From contig CM059198.1 in the NCBI GenBank assembly GCA_030323885.1, positions 79,181,911 through 79,245,910 on the forward strand: DNA of 64,000 nt. Direction: 5' to 3'. The translations under genes and the position numbers were made by a program. Below the pieces are notes generated by a model that was not told where the DNA came from, did not search any database, and worked only from the letters and a program-made list of their open reading frames with translations. The first letter of the stretch is position 1. The number at the start of each line of letters is the position of its first letter. This DNA comes from Branchipolynoe longqiensis. Lineage: Eukaryota; Annelida; Polychaeta; Phyllodocida; Polynoidae. Shown piece by piece: positions 44,401 to 54,328 of the stretch.

Positions 44401-44727
44401 CCTTGTAAGAAGGGCTGCTTCGCCCGTCTGCGCCGTAGATGTCCGCGTTAACGCGCGCGTGTTAACGGGTACGCCGACAAAGAACGAGAGGTAGGTGCAA
44501 GCAACAGTGAGGACCATCATACCTCCCTGCAACACAGGGATGGACATACTACCTTCTTAGCGGCTGCATGTGTACATGTGTCTGTGTGTATCGCTGCGTG
44601 TGATCTGACTACTACTGCCAGGATGGCCGTAACGTTCAGTTCAGTTTATACGACCGCGTCAGCTCCGGGCGAGATGTGGATATGTACTCACATATCGAAA
44701 GGCAGGCGGGGGTGGGGTGTTCACTGA

Positions 44728-45245
44728 ACGAGTCTATTTGTATATGTGTATGTATACATGTAAAGGGAGGGGTGACCACCAGATGGGCCTATTGGGATAT
44801 GTGTATGTACACATGTAAAGGGAGGGGGTGACCACCAGATGAGCCTATTGGGATATGTGTATGTATATATCATACATGTAAAGGGAGGGGTGTCCACCAG
44901 ATGAGCCTATTGGGATATGTGTATGTACACATGTAAAGGGAGGGGTGACCACCAGATGGGCCTATTGGGATATGTGTATGTATACATGTAAAGGGAGAGT
45001 GGCCACCAGATGGGCCTATTTGTATATGTGTATGTATACATGTAAAGGGAGGGGGTGACCACCAGATGGGCCTATTGAGATATGTGTATGTATACATGTA
45101 AAGGGAGGGGGTGACCACCAGATGAGCCTATTGGGATATGTGTATGTATACATGTAAAGGGAGAGTGTGACCACCAGATGGGCCTATTGAAATATGTGTA
45201 CATATACATGAAGAGGGAGGGGTGACCACCAGATGGGCCTATTGA
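44728..45245. repeat. ~55-bp minisatellite, ~9 copies
   Basis: The unit is GATGGGCCTATTGGGATATG, TGTATGTATACATGTAAAGG, GAGGGGTGACCACCA. It contains TGTATACA and ACATGT palindromes. Confidence 0.94.
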
Positions 45246-45299
45246 GATAGTAGTGTTATTGCCATCAATGCGCCACACCTGATGTCTCCATCGGAAACC

Positions 45300-45349
45300 A
45301 TCATATATATTACAATATTATATAGTTAATTAATATATTATTATATATA

Positions 45350-45385
<36 letters not shown>
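45300..45385. repeat. (TA)n microsatellite
   Basis: AT-only tract ending where the next inverted-repeat element begins. Confidence 0.85.
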
Positions 45386-45387
<2 letters not shown>

Positions 45388-45390
45388 TCA

Positions 45391-45649
45391 ACCTCACGAA
45401 AATGGGACAATTGGGGTAAGTTGTTGGCGTCGAGCATTGGATGTCGTCGTCGAACTGTTAATTATAGTTTAGCATTGACAGAGGTGTTGGAAAGTCATTA
45501 TATTTATCCTGAATGTAAAGGTAGACAAAATACAACAACCTTATTTGTTTCTAGGATAATTTAATATGAAACAAAGAAATGCACTACACTTTAAGAATTG
45601 CGATGCCGACATCTTTACTTGACCACCAATTGGCCCATTTTCGTGAGGC
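45391..45649. mobile_element. MITE with CCTCACGAAAATGGG termini (~259 bp)
   Basis: Left ACCTCACGAAAATGGGACAA, then TTGGGGTAAGT. The right end reversed is CCTCACGAAAATGGGCCAAT, then TGGTGGTCAAGT. This gives 25-30-bp terminal inverted repeats with few mismatches. (TA)n sits outside both ends, so it may have inserted into a TA microsatellite. No coding frame. Confidence 0.85.
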
Positions 45650-45924
45650 TACATATATATATATATATATGTAAAAATACCCAGCACGAGTGAACACCGT
45701 GGGTGCACCATTGGGTACGAAGAGAGCAGGTGGTGGCGCCACCGGTCCCATCAGTGTGGTAGGCTGCTGGTATCGGCTGCACATATAGAGTAATAATATA
45801 ATATCAGAATTACCATCTGCGCCTTTATACTCGCATAATACTTATACATAACATATATCTGTGTACGCCTATATGTGTGTCTACATACATATCATCTGCA
45901 CGTGAAGCCAGGCCGTTGTTTTGC

Positions 45925-46712
45925 ACAGTGGTGCTGGTGGTGGTGGTGGTGGGGGGCAGTGCTGGTGGGTGGTAGTGCTGGTGGTGACGGTGGTGGGCGG
46001 TGGTGGTGGTGGGGGGGTGGTGGGCGGTGGCGGTGGTGGGTGGGAGGCGGTGGTGGTGGGGGTGGTGGTGGTGGTGGTTGTGGTGGTGCTGGTGGTGGGG
46101 GTGGTGCTGCTGGTGGTGGGGGTGGTGGTGCTGGTGGGTGGTGGGGGTGGTGGTGGTGGTGGTGTGGTGCTGGTGGGGGGTGCTGGTGATGGTGGGTTGG
46201 TGGTGGTGCTGGAGCTGGTGGGTGGTGGTGGGTGATGCTGGTGGTGTTGTGGTGTGGGGTGCAGGTGGTGGTGGTGGTGGTGGTGGGTGGTGATGGCGGT
46301 GGTGGTGGGTGGCGGTGGTGGTGGGTGGTGGTGGTAGTGGTGGTGCTGGTGCTGGTGGGTGGTGGTGGTGGTGCTGGTGAGTGGTGCTGGTGGTGGTGAT
46401 GGTGGTGGTGGTGGTGGGTGGTGGTGGGTTGGTGGTGGTGGTGCTGGTGGGTGGTGCTGGTGGTGGGTGGGTGGTGGTGGTGGTGGTGGGTGGTGGTGGT
46501 GCTGGTGCAGGTGGGTGGTGGTGGGTGATGCTGGTGGTGGTGGTGGTGGTGGTGGGTGGTGGTGGTGGTTGTGGGTGGCAGGTGGTGGTGGTGGTGTTGG
46601 TGGTGGGTGGCGGTGGTGGTGGTGGTGGTGGTGTGGTGGGTGGTGGTGGTAGTGGTGGTGCTGGTGGGTGGTGCTGGTGGGTGGTGGTGGTGGGGGGGGG
46701 GGGGGGCGGTGC
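45925..46712. repeat. (GGT)n-derived G/T array, ~790 bp
   Basis: GGTGGT with GCTGGT and GGGT interruptions, ending in a G-run at 46693-46706. There are almost no C or A bases on the plus strand. The His/Pro- or Gly/Val-rich frames are artefacts. Strong potential for G-quadruplex structure on the plus strand. Confidence 0.95.
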
Positions 46713-47084
46713 GATGGTGTTCAGCGTGTCTGCTGACCTTTCCGTCAGCCCCGCGGTAGTTAGGGCACGGGCAGCTAAGGTCTATGACGCAGTACGAGAT
46801 GATGCCGACTGGTGAAAGTCCTCTGTATAAACACCAGTACCTACCATACATGAGTATATATTAAATAAACACGACCGTAGAGTAACCTAGCTGAGAATGT
46901 TCTTCTGGGCGGCGACATGATTCCGCAATTGACATTGGCTGTTCAAAGAACACCGGACTAAATTGCCCACAATTAAAGTTGCTGGGTCCGATGGTTTATA
47001 ATTTCTACTATTTCTGTTAAAGGATGTTTTATAGTCGGTTGATCTTCATAATCTACTTGGTTTTAGTTTGAAATGAATAGTAGC
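46713..47084. other. Unassigned sequence
   Basis: No gene, RNA or repeat recognised. Confidence 0.45.
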
Positions 47085-47215
47085 CTGCACTGCCCACTCA
47101 GGCAAGGAGCCACATACACAGGTGGGCGTGGATATGGTGATGGCATCAGGAAGCCTAGGTGGTGTAAGAGGTGTGGGTTCGAATCCTGCTCTAAGGACAA
47201 TATTTCCCATTTTTA
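47085..47215 (+). mobile_element. SINE family 1, head and part of body, internally shortened
   Basis: CACTCAGGCAAGGAGCCACA (upstream module), GGAAGCCTAGGTGGTGTAAG, then directly GGTGTGGGTTCGAATCCTGC and ATATTTCCCATTTTTATTAC. About 35 nt of the tRNA-like anticodon arm are deleted. Confidence 0.78.
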
Positions 47216-47239
47216 TTACCCACACAACATTTATAAATG

Positions 47240-47923
47240 GTTATATTTGGGGAGATATTTGAAACATTCAATATTTAATATTTGGTCATAGATGTCGATA
47301 TTCTGATATCATAGACTTCAGCAGTAACAGGTTTGATTAAATTGACATTGTATTTGTATGTCCTTCCATGCAGTAACAAATGGTTAATAATGACACCAGT
47401 ATCTAAGTTGGATATGTACAATCAAACATAGAGAAGTGTCTTCGGTGAAGCCCCAGTCACACCTCACCGGACTGAGTACCACTGGACAAAGAATGTTCTA
47501 GTCCGGTGGTGTTCGCTATCAAAATGTACCGACGGACCGAAATTCCCGCAGCCCCCGTCAACAGACTCTTCAGGATACAAACCGGACACCCAACGGATGG
47601 GTAACGGACATGAACCGGACAAAACAGACTTAAAACGGACACTAACCGTACACCTCAGTCCGGCGGTGTCCGGTACGAGTTTTGTGCATGTTCAAAACTT
47701 GCTACCGTACGCACCAGACACCACCGGACACAGAACGGATGCCAACCGTATATAAACCGTACATTGCCGTATTTCACTGGACAGTGTCCGTTTTCTATCC
47801 GGTACCCCTATCCGGTGAGGTCTGACTGGGGCTTTAGTAATGACACCAGGATCTAAGATGGATATGTAGGATCAGATCGAGAGAAGTGTATTGGGTGATG
47901 CGATGTTTTCATTGGACTATGGC
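47240..47923 (-). mobile_element. RepA MITE, copy 4, interrupted
   Basis: The left part (47240-47447) matches the body of copy 2 reversed (AGCAGTAACAGGTTTGATTA, AGTATCTAAGTTGGATATGT). The right part (47836-47923) ends TTCATTGGACTATGGCGC, a worn terminal motif. A 388-bp inverted-repeat element lies between. About 65 bp (AATGACACCAG.ATCTAAG.TGGATATGTA..ATCA) occur on both sides of it, about 80% alike. Confidence 0.75.
47448..47835. mobile_element. 388-bp element with AAGCCCCAGTCA termini
   Basis: Left AAGCCCCAGTCACACCTCAC, then CGGA; right TCCGGTGAGGTCTGACTGGG, then GCTT. This gives ~24-bp terminal inverted repeats. The interior is packed with CCGGACAC / GTCCGGT and CCGTACA motifs in both orientations. 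Termini of the AAGCCCC...CACAC style recall hAT/Harbinger-type MITEs; the superfamily is not assigned. No coding frame. Confidence 0.82.
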
Positions 47924-48109
47924 GCTTTAGGCCCCAACACATCAGAATGAACCAGGCCTGTGTGTAGGATAATTAAACAGTGCAATCCGCAGTGAGCCAA
48001 TTAAAGGAGCCGTGATTATTAAAAAACATAAGTACTAGATTTAGTTTAGTTTGTATACATAATGTATTTAGAAATGATTCTCTTGACTATATCACACATA
48101 CTTGCGCTT

Positions 48110-48425
48110 AAGGTGTGCTTACACGCTGAAACAAGTTGAGAAGTTGTTGAGTGCAACATTGCCGCAATACATTACAACATACAAAGTTTGTGGAGCACAA
48201 CTTGCAACAAAATAGGATTTGTTCTATTATATTAAGCCACTGGTAAGATGGTGAGTGCAAGGACCAATCAAAATGCGCCTCTCTGATCATGTGACCTGGA
48301 TCTTTTTCATAGATGGCACCATTATTGTGAGATGTTGAGCGCAAGGACCAATGAAAATACTTCTTTCTGACCCCTGGATCTTGTCATACATGGTGACACT
48401 ACAGTGTTAGATGCACCAATATGGC
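48110..48425. repeat. Two ~85-bp diverged direct repeats
   Basis: GCAAGGACCAATCAAAATGC...CTGGATCTTTTTCATAGATG begins at about 48257. It recurs as GCAAGGACCAATGAAAATAC...CTGGATCTTGTCATACATGG at about 48341. The preceding 150 bp contains TTGTTGAGTGCAAC / GTGGAGCACAAC and may be part of the same old element. Confidence 0.6.
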
Positions 48426-48427
48426 AT

Positions 48428-48666
48428 GTACCGTATATATCCCAATAGAAGCACGCTACCCAATAGAAGCACACCCCCCATTTCAAAATTGAAAGCACGC
48501 ACAAATTTATGATCATATTCAGACTGAATACACATAAAATATGACAATCCCACTTTATTTATTAGGCACAACAAAAACAAATCCATGAAATTCTTTAATT
48601 TTGAATAAACGCACATCCATGTGTCTGCACTCACGCAGTGCGTGTCTATTGGGACATATACGCTAG
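48428..48666. mobile_element. MITE with TATATCCCAATAGA-type termini
   Basis: Left GTACCGTATATATCCCAATA, then GAAGCAC; the right end reversed is ACTAGCGTATATGTCCCAAT, then AGACACGC. This gives ~25-bp imperfect inverted repeats. The AT-rich interior has no coding frame. Confidence 0.7.
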
Positions 48667-48913
48667 TTCCACTGCACAAGTCGTGCAACAAGTCACACAA
48701 CTCGTCGCGCCATGTAAACGCACCGATATTCTTGATTCGTGGTAGACAACCTAATCTCAATGCGTATGACAACAATTCCACATAAGCAAATTCACACTTT
48801 TATCTTTACCACGAATTATCGCACATTTCAACAGAACACAAATCCAACCAAACCGATTATTGATGTGTTGGGGATACTCACCAAGTAAAGCACACACAGG
48901 GGTGTATAGTGTA

Positions 48914-49106
48914 TAGTAAATCCTCTCTAAATCCACCCACCATGGGACTGACTTTAAATGTTCCATTTAGGGAGGTGGTTGGTTTAAGGAGTTTTTTAAA
49001 CGTTACAATGGTATTGAATTTGGAGATAGTTTGGGACCCCCAAAAAGCGATTGAAATAGGGGGAGTGGTTGATGAGTGGAGGTGGTCGGTTACAGAGGCT
49101 TTACTG
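48914..49106. mobile_element. Pogo/Tigger-like MITE, copy 2
   Basis: Left TAGTAAATCCTCTCTAA (first base changed), right ACAGAGGCTTTACTG followed by TA. It shares GGAGGTGGT and CATGGGACTGACTTTAAA with the copies at 10.5 and 53.3 kb. More diverged than those. Confidence 0.8.
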
Positions 49107-49540
49107 TATATGGAAGCGCCATCATGCTACAAGAACACAAACAAATAACAAAGCAACCACAAAATAGGCCAGAAGCAGAGAGAACACGAGCTGTATGCCT
49201 TCTGACCAAAACATGGCTGCAATGATTCACCTCACGGCAGGCTGGTACGGGGAGTCAACAGTGATCCCTCAGTGGTGGCACAGGCGAGTTGGGGCGAGGG
49301 GGGTGAGTACGTGAGTCAACAACACCAAGTCAATTATACACCCACAATAAAACTAAATAGAACAACTAACAAAAAACACATACCCTTACATAGAGACATT
49401 TTGATTAACAATCTAGTCAACTGATTGTAGCGTATACATTTTACATGAATATTCGCGCTATCTTAAAGCTGATATACCCTGAGCCAACTGTCAACTCTGC
49501 TCACTTTCAAAACTAAATGCTTTACTGCAGTTGAGAAGAA
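49107..49540. other. Unassigned sequence
   Basis: No recognisable gene or repeat before the 68-bp array. Confidence 0.45.
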
Positions 49541-50690
49541 GTCAAGTCTTTGCCCCTCCCTCCCGTCCCCAGTAGCATAGCCAGGTGTCTGACTCAGGGC
49601 AACATGGATATAAGTCTCTCCCCCTCCATCCCTTCCCCAGTAGCATAGCCAGGGGTCTGACTCAGGGCAACATGGATATAAGTCTCTCCCCCTCCCTCCC
49701 GTCCCCAGTAGCATAGTCAGAGGCCTTACTCAGGGAAACATGGATATAAGTCTCACCCCCCTCCCTCCCATCCCCAGTAGCATAGCCAGGGGCCTGACTC
49801 AGGGAAACGTGGATATAAGTCTCTCCCCCTCCATCCCGTCCCCATTAGCATAGTCAGAGGCCTGACTCAGGGAAACATGGATATAAGTCTCTCCCCCTCC
49901 CTCCCGCCCCCAGTAGCATAGCCAGGGGTCTGACTGAGGGAAGCATGGATATAAGTCTCTCCCCCCCCCCTCCCATCCCCAGTCATAGCCAGGGCGTGCT
50001 AGGTAAAACATATAAGTCTCTCCCTCCCTATCCCGTCCCCATTAGCATAGTCAGAGGCCTGACTCAGGGAAACATGGATATAAGTCTCTCCCTCCCTCCC
50101 GCCCCCAGTAGCATAGCCAGGGGTCTGACTGAGGGAAGCATGGATATACGTCTCTTCCCCTCCCTCCCTCCCTCCCGTCCCCTAGCATAGCCAGGGGCCT
50201 GACTAGGGAAACATGGATAAGTCTCTCCCCCTCCCTCCCGTCCCCATTACCATAGCCAGGGGTCTGACTCAGGGAAACATGGATATAAGTCTCGCCCCCT
50301 CCCTCCCGTCCCCAGCAGCATCGCCAGGGGCCTGACTCAGGGAAACATGGATATAAGTCTCTCCCCCCCCCCTCCCCCGTCCCCAGTAGCATAGCCAGGG
50401 GCCTGACTCAGGAAACATGGATATAAGTCTCTCCCCCCCCTATCGTCCCCAGTAGCATAGCCAGGGGCCTGACTCAGGGAAACATGGATATAAGTCTCTC
50501 CCCCTCCCTATCGTCCCCAGTAGCATAGCCAGGGGCCTGACTCAGGGAAACATGGATATACGTCTCTCCCCCTCCCTATCGTCCCCAGTAGCATAGCCAG
50601 GGGCCTGACTCAGGGAAACATGGATATACGTCTCTCCCCCTCCCTCCCGTCCCCAGTAGCATAGCCAGGGGTCTGACTCAGGGATGTGGG
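49541..50690. repeat. 68-bp minisatellite, ~17 copies
   Basis: The unit is GCATAGCCAGGGGTCTGACT, CAGGGCAACATGGATATAAG, TCTCTCCCCCTCCCTCCCGT, CCCCAGTA. The C-tract length varies. The sequence is unrelated to the 68-bp array at 25.3 kb. Confidence 0.95.
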
Positions 50691-50784
50691 TGCGGAAACA
50701 GGGATATTTGTGAAGTGACGTTCTTTGACTGTTCTAAGTCACTGGGGACATGTGCACTGAGGAAGTGGAGAATATAATACACTT

Positions 50785-50980
50785 GGTGGTGATGAAAATG
50801 GGAACTATTGCACCTCGAGTAGGAATCGAACCCACACCTCTTGGATTCCAGGCTAATGTGCTAACCATTCTACCACCTAGGCTCCCTGATGTCATCACAC
50901 TATCCATACCCACCTGTTTAATCGGTTCCTTGCCTATGGGTTAGTGCAGACTACTACGCTCTTCGCTTAGTAATTGTAAG
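50785..50980 (-). mobile_element. SINE family 1, copy with full tRNA-like head
   Basis: The reverse complement reads GGAGCCTAGGTGGTAGAATG, GTTAGCACATTAGCCTGGAA, TCCAAGAGGTGTGGGTTCGA, TTCCTACTCGAGGTGCAATA. The acceptor arm pairs, but the anticodon stem does not. Upstream modules (TAGTAGTCTGCACTAACC and AAGGAACCGATTAAACAGG) follow at the right end. Confidence 0.82.
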
Positions 50981-51004
50981 TCTTTTAAATGGTTTTAATT
51001 ATTA

Positions 51005-51290
51005 AAATTACATACATCCAGGAAATGCACTTACATACATACACAGGTTAGGATCAATAACCATACAGCGTGTAGCTTGTACAGGATCCAGGTCACGGCA
51101 GCCAGTGTCATGGTGCTGATAAAAATGAGAAATATTGCGCCTAGAGTGGGAATCAACCTACATCTTTTGCATTCTGGGATAATATCCTAACCATTCTACT
51201 ACCTAGGCTCCCTGATGGCATCACCTTATCCACGTCCACCTGTCTATGCGGCTCCTTGCCTGATAGGTCAGTGCAAACTACTACAATACA
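51005..51290 (-). mobile_element. SINE family 1, most complete copy
   Basis: It contains the tail ACATACATCCAGGAAATGCA, the body CATACAGCGTGTAGCTTGTA and GATCCAGGTCACGGCAGCCA, the head with TACTACCTAGGCTCCCTGAT, and the upstream module CTCCTTGCCTGATAGGTCAG. Read on the minus strand the order is module, tRNA-like head, body, tail. Box B is eroded (GGGAATCAACCTAC on plus). Confidence 0.82.
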
Positions 51291-51477
51291 GTTGTTGGCC
51301 TCAGGGCTGGATCGGCTGAAAGCAGTTTCCAACATGGCCGCGAGCCAGGGCAGGGTCAGCGGAAGGGTGTGTGTGTTATGGTGTGCTGCTGGCATGCTTT
51401 TGATATATAAAGATTATTCAACAAAATTCTGTTAATGTTTAGTTTTTTTATCTGATGTTTGATATATAATCAGGTGT

Positions 51478-51790
51478 TGTTGTTGAAGATTGTTGAAGAT
51501 TTATACTGCCTATCATGGATAAGCCTGAATAGGCTTGTTTTCACCATTAGACAGTTTGTCGATACAAAGCCCGAGCCTACACTTTTACTGACCCAAGGGA
51601 TTTTTAACCTCCCACACCATATAGACATGGTATGAGAGCAACTGGCCTTTGATGTCGCTGTCAGTTATACACAGCGGTGGAAATCCAAATTGGCAGGGCT
51701 GGGGCACGGGGAATCGAACCGCTGACCTTCAGGTTAGGAGTCCGACCTAGAAAAATGTCAGCCACTCTAACCACTCCGCCACAGAGAACA
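51478..51790 (-). mobile_element. SINE family 3 (tRNA-like head, minus strand)
   Basis: The reverse complement of 51700-51790 reads GTGGCGGAGTGGTTAGAGTG, GCTGACATTTTTCTAGGTCG, GACTCCTAACCTGAAGGTCA, GCGGTTCGATTCCCCGTGCC. This is a tRNA-like unit with D arm, a longer middle and a box B. The body (GGGATTTTTAACCTCCCACA, CAAAGCCCGAGCCTACACTT) is unlike families 1 and 2. It occurs once here, so the family status is inferred. Confidence 0.6.
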
Positions 51791-51884
51791 CCACCAGGTG
51801 TGCTAGTAAAACATTATGGTTCGCTTTCCATCAAATATTAGGAGACATAAGTGTCACATATTCCGATGACTTTGTGTTTCTACC

Positions 51885-51950
51885 ATTATATATATATATA
51901 TTATATATATATGTATATATATATATATACATATATACACATATCCCCAC
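51885..51950. repeat. (TA)n microsatellite
   Basis: TATATA with GTATATA interruptions. Confidence 0.88.
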
Positions 51951-52238
51951 TTTGAGACATACCGACACTGACTTGACAGATATATTCATCTTTCCTTTAT
52001 TTTTGTGGAGATCTGAATAACAATATATTGATAGACAGCTTGCTATATAATAATATGTTTACAGACTATTCCTGCCTTATACATGACAGTTCTCTTAGCA
52101 CAGATAATACTCTTATAATAAGTGTGGAAAAGGTAATATAAAAGGTTTCTCAAACATATTTATTAAATATGTAAGTAATTCTATATAATCATCATCACCA
52201 TCATGCTGTCCATCATGATATGACAAACACTGCTTTTA

Positions 52239-52526
52239 TTACTTGACTGCCACTCTCCATTTAGTTCTCTGCTGTGAGAGTGATGTCCATGAGTCGGTCT
52301 TAATGTCTCTCAGCTTCAGGTTTCTCTTGATGGTATCCTTGAACCGGAGATGAGGGCGCCCTCTCTTTCTGTAACCAGAAGACAGTTGAGAGTAGAGGAT
52401 CTGCTTTGGTAGCCTGTCTGATGACATCCTCATGCGGTGTCCAGTCCACCGGAGATTCTTTTTGATCAGCAGATCTTCCATAGAGGGCAGCCCCATCCGT
52501 TCGAGTATTTCCTTATTTGTCCTATT
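52239..52526 (-). pseudogene. C-terminal end of a non-LTR retrotransposon (LINE) ORF2, 5'-truncated
   Basis: The frame from 52526 (after an upstream TAG) to a stop at 52239 encodes NRTNKEILERMGLP, KKNLRWTGHRMRM, RLPKQILYSQLSSGYRKRGRP and KDTIKRNLKLRDI, ending WTSLSQQRTKWRVAV. The RWxGHxxRM, RLPKxxLYxxL, GxRxxGRP, KD and W..R..WR.AV pattern is the familiar tail of LINE reverse-transcriptase ORFs. Only ~95 residues remain, and the RT and endonuclease domains are gone, as expected of 5'-truncated LINE insertions. Element 3' end: a TGATGGTGATGATGATTA stretch lies beyond the stop, at about 52190-52206 on plus as the complement. No other LINE is recognised in the window. Confidence 0.78.
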
Positions 52527-52529
52527 CTA

Positions 52530-53334
52530 TATTAACACAATTCTAAATGTGAATGATGTACCCTACTTCTGCAATTATATGTTATATGACAAACTTAAGG
52601 CGCAAAGAATAGTCAATAGTAGGTTGTAGTACATATGATAATTGATATAGCAACAATAACAATGGTCTCTGACAGTGCTTCATGAAGTTATCTGAGTTTC
52701 ATAAATGTTATGCATTACCTCACTTAGCAGTTACATTAAATATGATATTTGTATGCTTAGTAATATACATTTAGACATTTACCCCATGTGCCGTTAGTGG
52801 GATTATGCCAGATAAGTGAATGTTGCTGTCACACTTTCTTCCTTCTTCTCTGACAATCATATGACTTTTCTAAAAGAAACCTCTGTATTCATACGCCAAG
52901 TGATTACTCAAACTTTATATAATTGATCAAATACACTTGAAACAATATACATGTAAATAAATATATAAATAATGAATATACAGGTCCTTTAATGTATCGT
53001 AGTGCACATTTGAATAGAAAAAACCTAAAATAGGCACTACTTTCTTAGGCACATGTTCTTACCCTGACAGTAATTTGGCGACAGTGTAAACAAATGTGAG
53101 AGCTGACACTATCGTGACTATGCTAGGATTCCGGCTAATAATAGTAATACAAAACACTTAGTTGAAATATATCTTAATGGGGAACTTTGGCGAGTATCCT
53201 AAGCATTAACTTGAGTGAAATAACCAACACTAGCTGTAATTGTAAATATAATCCTAAACAACCATAGTCCATACCGACGTACTGTCGTACGACAGGCACA
53301 CCGATGTACGGCAGTCACAATATATATGTATATA
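52530..53334. other. Unassigned AT-rich sequence
   Basis: No gene or repeat recognised in about 800 bp. Confidence 0.45.
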
Positions 53335-53512
53335 CAGTAAAACCTTTCTAAATCTACCGACCATGGGACCGACTTTAAGTGGTCCAATTAGGGAGGTGGT
53401 CGGTTTAGAGAGTTAGAATATCCTTACAATCTTATTGGTAGGACCCAAATAAAACGATGGATATAGGGAAGTGATCGATCTGTGGAGGGGTCGGTATAGA
53501 GAGGTTTTACTG
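53335..53512. mobile_element. Pogo/Tigger-like MITE, copy 3 (178 bp)
   Basis: Left CAGTAAAACCTTTCTAA after a TA; right GAGAGGTTTTACTG followed by TT. Internal CATGGGACCGACTTTAAGTG lies in the opposite orientation to the 10.5-kb copy. Confidence 0.85.
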
Positions 53513-53554
53513 TTTATATATAATATATATATATAATATGGCTGATTGTTATGA

Positions 53555-53630
53555 TTTTCCTTACTTTACGTTAAAGAAACCTTTATTATAAATAACTAAC
53601 ATAGGAGATGTTTGAAATGAAGACATGCTC
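53555..53630 (-). mobile_element. Possible RepA fragment
   Basis: TTACTTTACGTTAAAGAAAC, CTTTATTATAAATAACTAAC and AGATGTTTGAAATGA resemble 40612-40670 of RepA copy 3. Short and diverged. Confidence 0.35.
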
Positions 53631-53859
53631 GCATATATATGCGTCACTCTCCTGAAAACTGGCCAGAATTGTCATATGGAGAGTTAAAATCTAATATTTG
53701 AATTCTTTACATTTCTTGGTTGCAAATGAAAGCTGGAAATCTCCCCTTTACATCTATGTAAAATATAAATTGATGAGATAACAAATAAAGGTGTAGTCCA
53801 TGATTAAGCTATGTCTTATGGCAGTATAACATGTGTGTCAAACGTGTAACACATGTTCA

Positions 53860-54295
53860 GGACACTAACACTGAGTGAACTGGGTGTCAGCGCCGACTAA
53901 CACTAACACTAACACTGAGTGAACTGGGTGTCAGACCCACTAACACTGAGTGAACTGGGTGTCAGCGCCCACCAACACTAACACTAACACTGAGTGAACT
54001 GGGTGTCAGACCCACTAACACTGAGTGAACTGGGTGTCAGCGCCCACTAACACTAGCACTAACACTGAGTGAACTGGGTGTCAGAACCCCCTAACACTAA
54101 CACTGAGTGAACTGGGTGTCAGCACCCACTAACACTAACACTGTGTGAACTGGGTGTCAGCACCCACTAACACTAGCACTAACACTGTGTGAACTGGGTG
54201 TCAGCACCCACTAACACTAACACTGGGTGTCAGTGCCCACTAACACTAACACTGAGTGAACTGGGTGTCAGCGCCCACTAACACTAACACTCAAA
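53860..54295. repeat. Variable minisatellite of ACTGAGTGAACTGGGTGTCAG and CACTAA blocks
   Basis: A 27-33-bp block (CACTGAGTGAACTGGGTGTC, AGCGCC) alternates with 0-3 copies of the hexamer ACTAAC. Unit length is therefore irregular. About 13 blocks. Confidence 0.92.
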
Positions 54296-54328
54296 CACGT
54301 TCTGCTCGAATGTGTCGAGTTTATCACC

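Noticed and set aside
44449..44490. GTTAACGCGCGCGTGTTAAC palindrome as a regulatory site
   Set aside because: Imperfect, isolated and without supporting context; probably chance in CpG-rich sequence.
45892..46851. His/Pro-rich 319-codon minus frame and Gly/Val/Trp-rich plus frames
   Set aside because: All arise from the (GGT)n tract.
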